Of a stretch of DNA of 64,000 nt, positions 62,529 to 64,000 are shown piece after piece. Location of the stretch: contig NC_092797.1 of the NCBI RefSeq assembly GCF_918797505.1, forward strand, positions 44,862,157 to 44,926,156, written 5' to 3'. Position numbers and translations under genes: made by a program. The stretch's first letter is position 1. The number at the start of each line of letters is the position of its first letter. Below the pieces are notes generated by a model that was given only the letters and a program-made list of their open reading frames with translations, had not been told where the DNA came from and searched no databases. This stretch comes from Bemisia tabaci. Taxonomy: Eukaryota; Arthropoda; Insecta; Hemiptera; Aleyrodidae.

Positions 62529-63104
62529 ATGATTGACGCTCCCGCTTCTAAATCCGTGGATCTTTTGCTAGGAAATCCCTCTACGTGTGCACAGAAAAAC
62601 ACAGTGGAAAAAATACATGACTCTGTGCAATCTAGGAGTGAAGCTCTGAACTGCAGGAACTCTGTGATCATAAGAAATCCGTTGCATAGTGCAGAATTGA
62701 AAAATTTCCGATGGAGCGTTAAAGAACATTACACGTGTCACATTGAACTTATCAATTCAGCCCGTCTCGCACAAGTTCAGGCTAAAAATAATTTAATCCA
62801 AAAATTACAAAACCAGTTGAGTGAAAGGGACTCTAAAATCAATCAGTTGACCAGGCGTATCAAAGTTTTAGAAGACGAACTTTCAGGAGATCATCAGAGT
62901 ACTGCTTCGCAACCTGACAAGACGATGCAAAAATCGAAGCTAGTGTCCCTGAATACCTTCACCAACACGACGGCCGCCGTCGGTGTATCGATGAATGATT
63001 CCTTTGCTGACCAAGATACTGATGGCAGTTTTAACGAAGGTGAACAAACGATGATAGAAATAGAGCCTAATTCTGCCACTGAGAAGGACATTCTTCAGTC
63101 TTGA
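62529..63104 (+). CDS. Coiled-coil protein of unknown function
   Basis: A 191-residue frame. Residues about 72-118 (from ELINSARLAQVQAKNNLIQ through LERDSKINQLTRRIKVLEDE-like heptads) form a clear coiled coil. The N-terminal 70 residues are polar with a Cys/Arg-containing NCRNSVIIRNPLHSAELKNF segment. The C-terminal part is acidic and Ser/Thr-rich (NDSFADQDTDGSFNEGEQ), with possible CK2-type sites. It is intronless here and codon usage looks like real protein. After the TGA at 63102-63104, the same frame stays open for 32 codons to TAA at 63201. AATAAA at about 63272 is a plausible polyadenylation signal. Neither a family nor a partner is recognised. It could be a genuine single-exon gene, a retrocopy with a premature stop, or a readthrough gene. 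Confidence 0.65.
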   Translation: MIDAPASKSVDLLLGNPSTCAQKNTVEKIHDSVQSRSEALNCRNSVIIRNPLHSAELKNFRWSVKEHYTCHIELINSARLAQVQAKNNLIQKLQNQLSERDSKINQLTRRIKVLEDELSGDHQSTASQPDKTMQKSKLVSLNTFTNTTAAVGVSMNDSFADQDTDGSFNEGEQTMIEIEPNSATEKDILQS

Positions 63105-63203
63105 GATGCTGGTGCTAGAAAAGAAAAGTTTAACCGTCAAATTGGTCGTATTCTGGATAAAGGAGATTTAAAAGGGATCAATCAAACGTGGAGGCAATCT
63201 TAA
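63105..63203 (+). other. In-frame extension beyond the TGA of the coiled-coil ORF
   Basis: In the frame of the preceding ORF this encodes DAGARKEKFNRQIGRILDKG followed by DLKGINQTWRQS and a TAA. It is basic, with amphipathic spacing and no low complexity, so it looks like former or current protein sequence. The stop context is TGA followed by G. Confidence 0.5.
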
Positions 63204-64000
63204 ATTTCAATTTTAAGTAAGGGTGAGAAGTAAACAAAGAAAACTAGAGAACCAAGGTGTCAGGCAGTAAGAATAAATCGTCTTTAAAGTTTCTACAAAA
63301 GTTTATAAATGACTTACTAATCTGAATTGTATCTAAAATGACCTTAAACAAAGAAAATATAATGACAAGATGCAATTATTACCAACCCTCCCAATCCGGA
63401 GGTATAACCGAATGAGCGGAGTTGCGTCCATTCGGGGAGGAGGCTCCATGAATGAATGACTTTAAACTTTTTCAGAAATAATATTTTTGTTAGAATTCCA
63501 AGGAATAATTTACTCCAGCGGCTCCATGAGGAATGTCCAATCATAGATTTTTCTCACTTTCTGCTCAATGGAAACTCTCTAGTTTTGTGTCTGGTTCAAT
63601 TTGATATTTATTATTTGATGGTTGAATTTATGCCATACAATTTTCACTCAATTATTTTGTCAATTTTTAAATACATAATACGTTCGAATTTCTTTGTTGG
63701 CGCGTATACGTAGTATACCGCCTTTGCGATCGTTTCGACCCCCCCCCCTCGATACAATAACCGAGTCCCCTAGTTCCTTACCGAAAAGTGACTACCGCGA
63801 ACTTCTGAGATTTTCCAAAGCGTGTAAAAAGTTTACTAATCCGTCAATAATAATGATTAAAATTTGTTTCTCATTCTGGGGCTCGCTAGTTTATGTGTAA
63901 TGAATACCAAGAGTCTACGTTTCTTGGTTTTTTTTAAAAAAACCTTAGAATGGGGCGCGCTGATTTAAAATATGCATATATAAGCGGAAGCAAGCGAACT
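63204..64000. other. 3' flank, unassigned
   Basis: It contains a probable polyadenylation signal (GAATAAAT at about 63271) and a run of about 10 C at 63739. No recognised repeat family or gene follows up to the window edge. Confidence 0.4.

Overview
The window looks like arthropod, most probably insect, nuclear DNA. It is AT-rich, gene-poor and full of short palindromic DNA transposons (MITEs). Three points support an animal source: an exon for the hormone-binding domain of a class B neuropeptide receptor with good splice sites, an intronless octanoyltransferase gene of LIPT2 type, and small secreted-peptide genes. A sap-feeding hemipteran such as a whitefly would fit the MITE-rich style, but that is a guess. 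No bacterial genes, CRISPR array, rRNA or convincing tRNA was seen.

Gene content. On the minus strand, an exon at 8479-8659 encodes the extracellular domain of a diuretic-hormone-44/CRF-like receptor. A likely first coding exon at 20750-20814 lies upstream on the same strand and has a matching phase, so the two may flank a 12 kb intron. Inside that interval, on the plus strand, sits a small secreted Q/T/V-rich protein gene (exon from 16491, CDS 16519-16776). LIPT2 is at 34392-35081 (+). A 79-residue secreted-peptide ORF lies at 47976-48215 (+), next to two decayed inverted relatives. A coiled-coil ORF at 62529-63104 (+) is followed in frame, after one TGA, by 32 more codons. Fragments of a non-LTR retrotransposon reverse transcriptase lie at 31660-31993 and about 10705-10830, both minus.

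Repeat landscape. The letters are mine. Family A (about 250 bp, ends CTGCCGTGCTAAGGAA..., more than 20 full or partial copies) dominates. Family B (about 163 bp, ends CAGTGGCGTGGCG, 8-bp target duplications, hAT-like) has nine copies. Family E (about 162 bp, 8-bp duplications) has three. Family G (about 235 bp, ends CACAGTGGATCGAGTCAAT) has five full or nearly full copies. Others include L (8-bp duplications), S (hAT-like, 403 bp), X (TAA duplication, Harbinger-like), H, I, J, K, M, N, P, Q, R, T, U, V, W, Y, Z, and a Helitron (18854-19660) inserted in a G copy.

Layout. 0-8.2 kb is almost solid repeats, including a 2.6 kb composite (4370-7000) with five other elements inside it. 8.4-20.8 kb is the receptor interval with the nested secreted gene. 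21-34 kb is intergenic and repeats with a LINE fragment. 34-36 kb is LIPT2. 36-47 kb is repeats, with a 1.33 kb near-perfect palindrome at 43686-45013. 47.5-48.2 kb is the peptide locus. 48.5-62 kb is repeats and featureless AT-rich DNA. 62.5-63.3 kb is the coiled-coil gene. Many overlapping insertions give a relative age order. Most 60-170 codon ORFs here lie inside repeats or low-complexity DNA and were not called.
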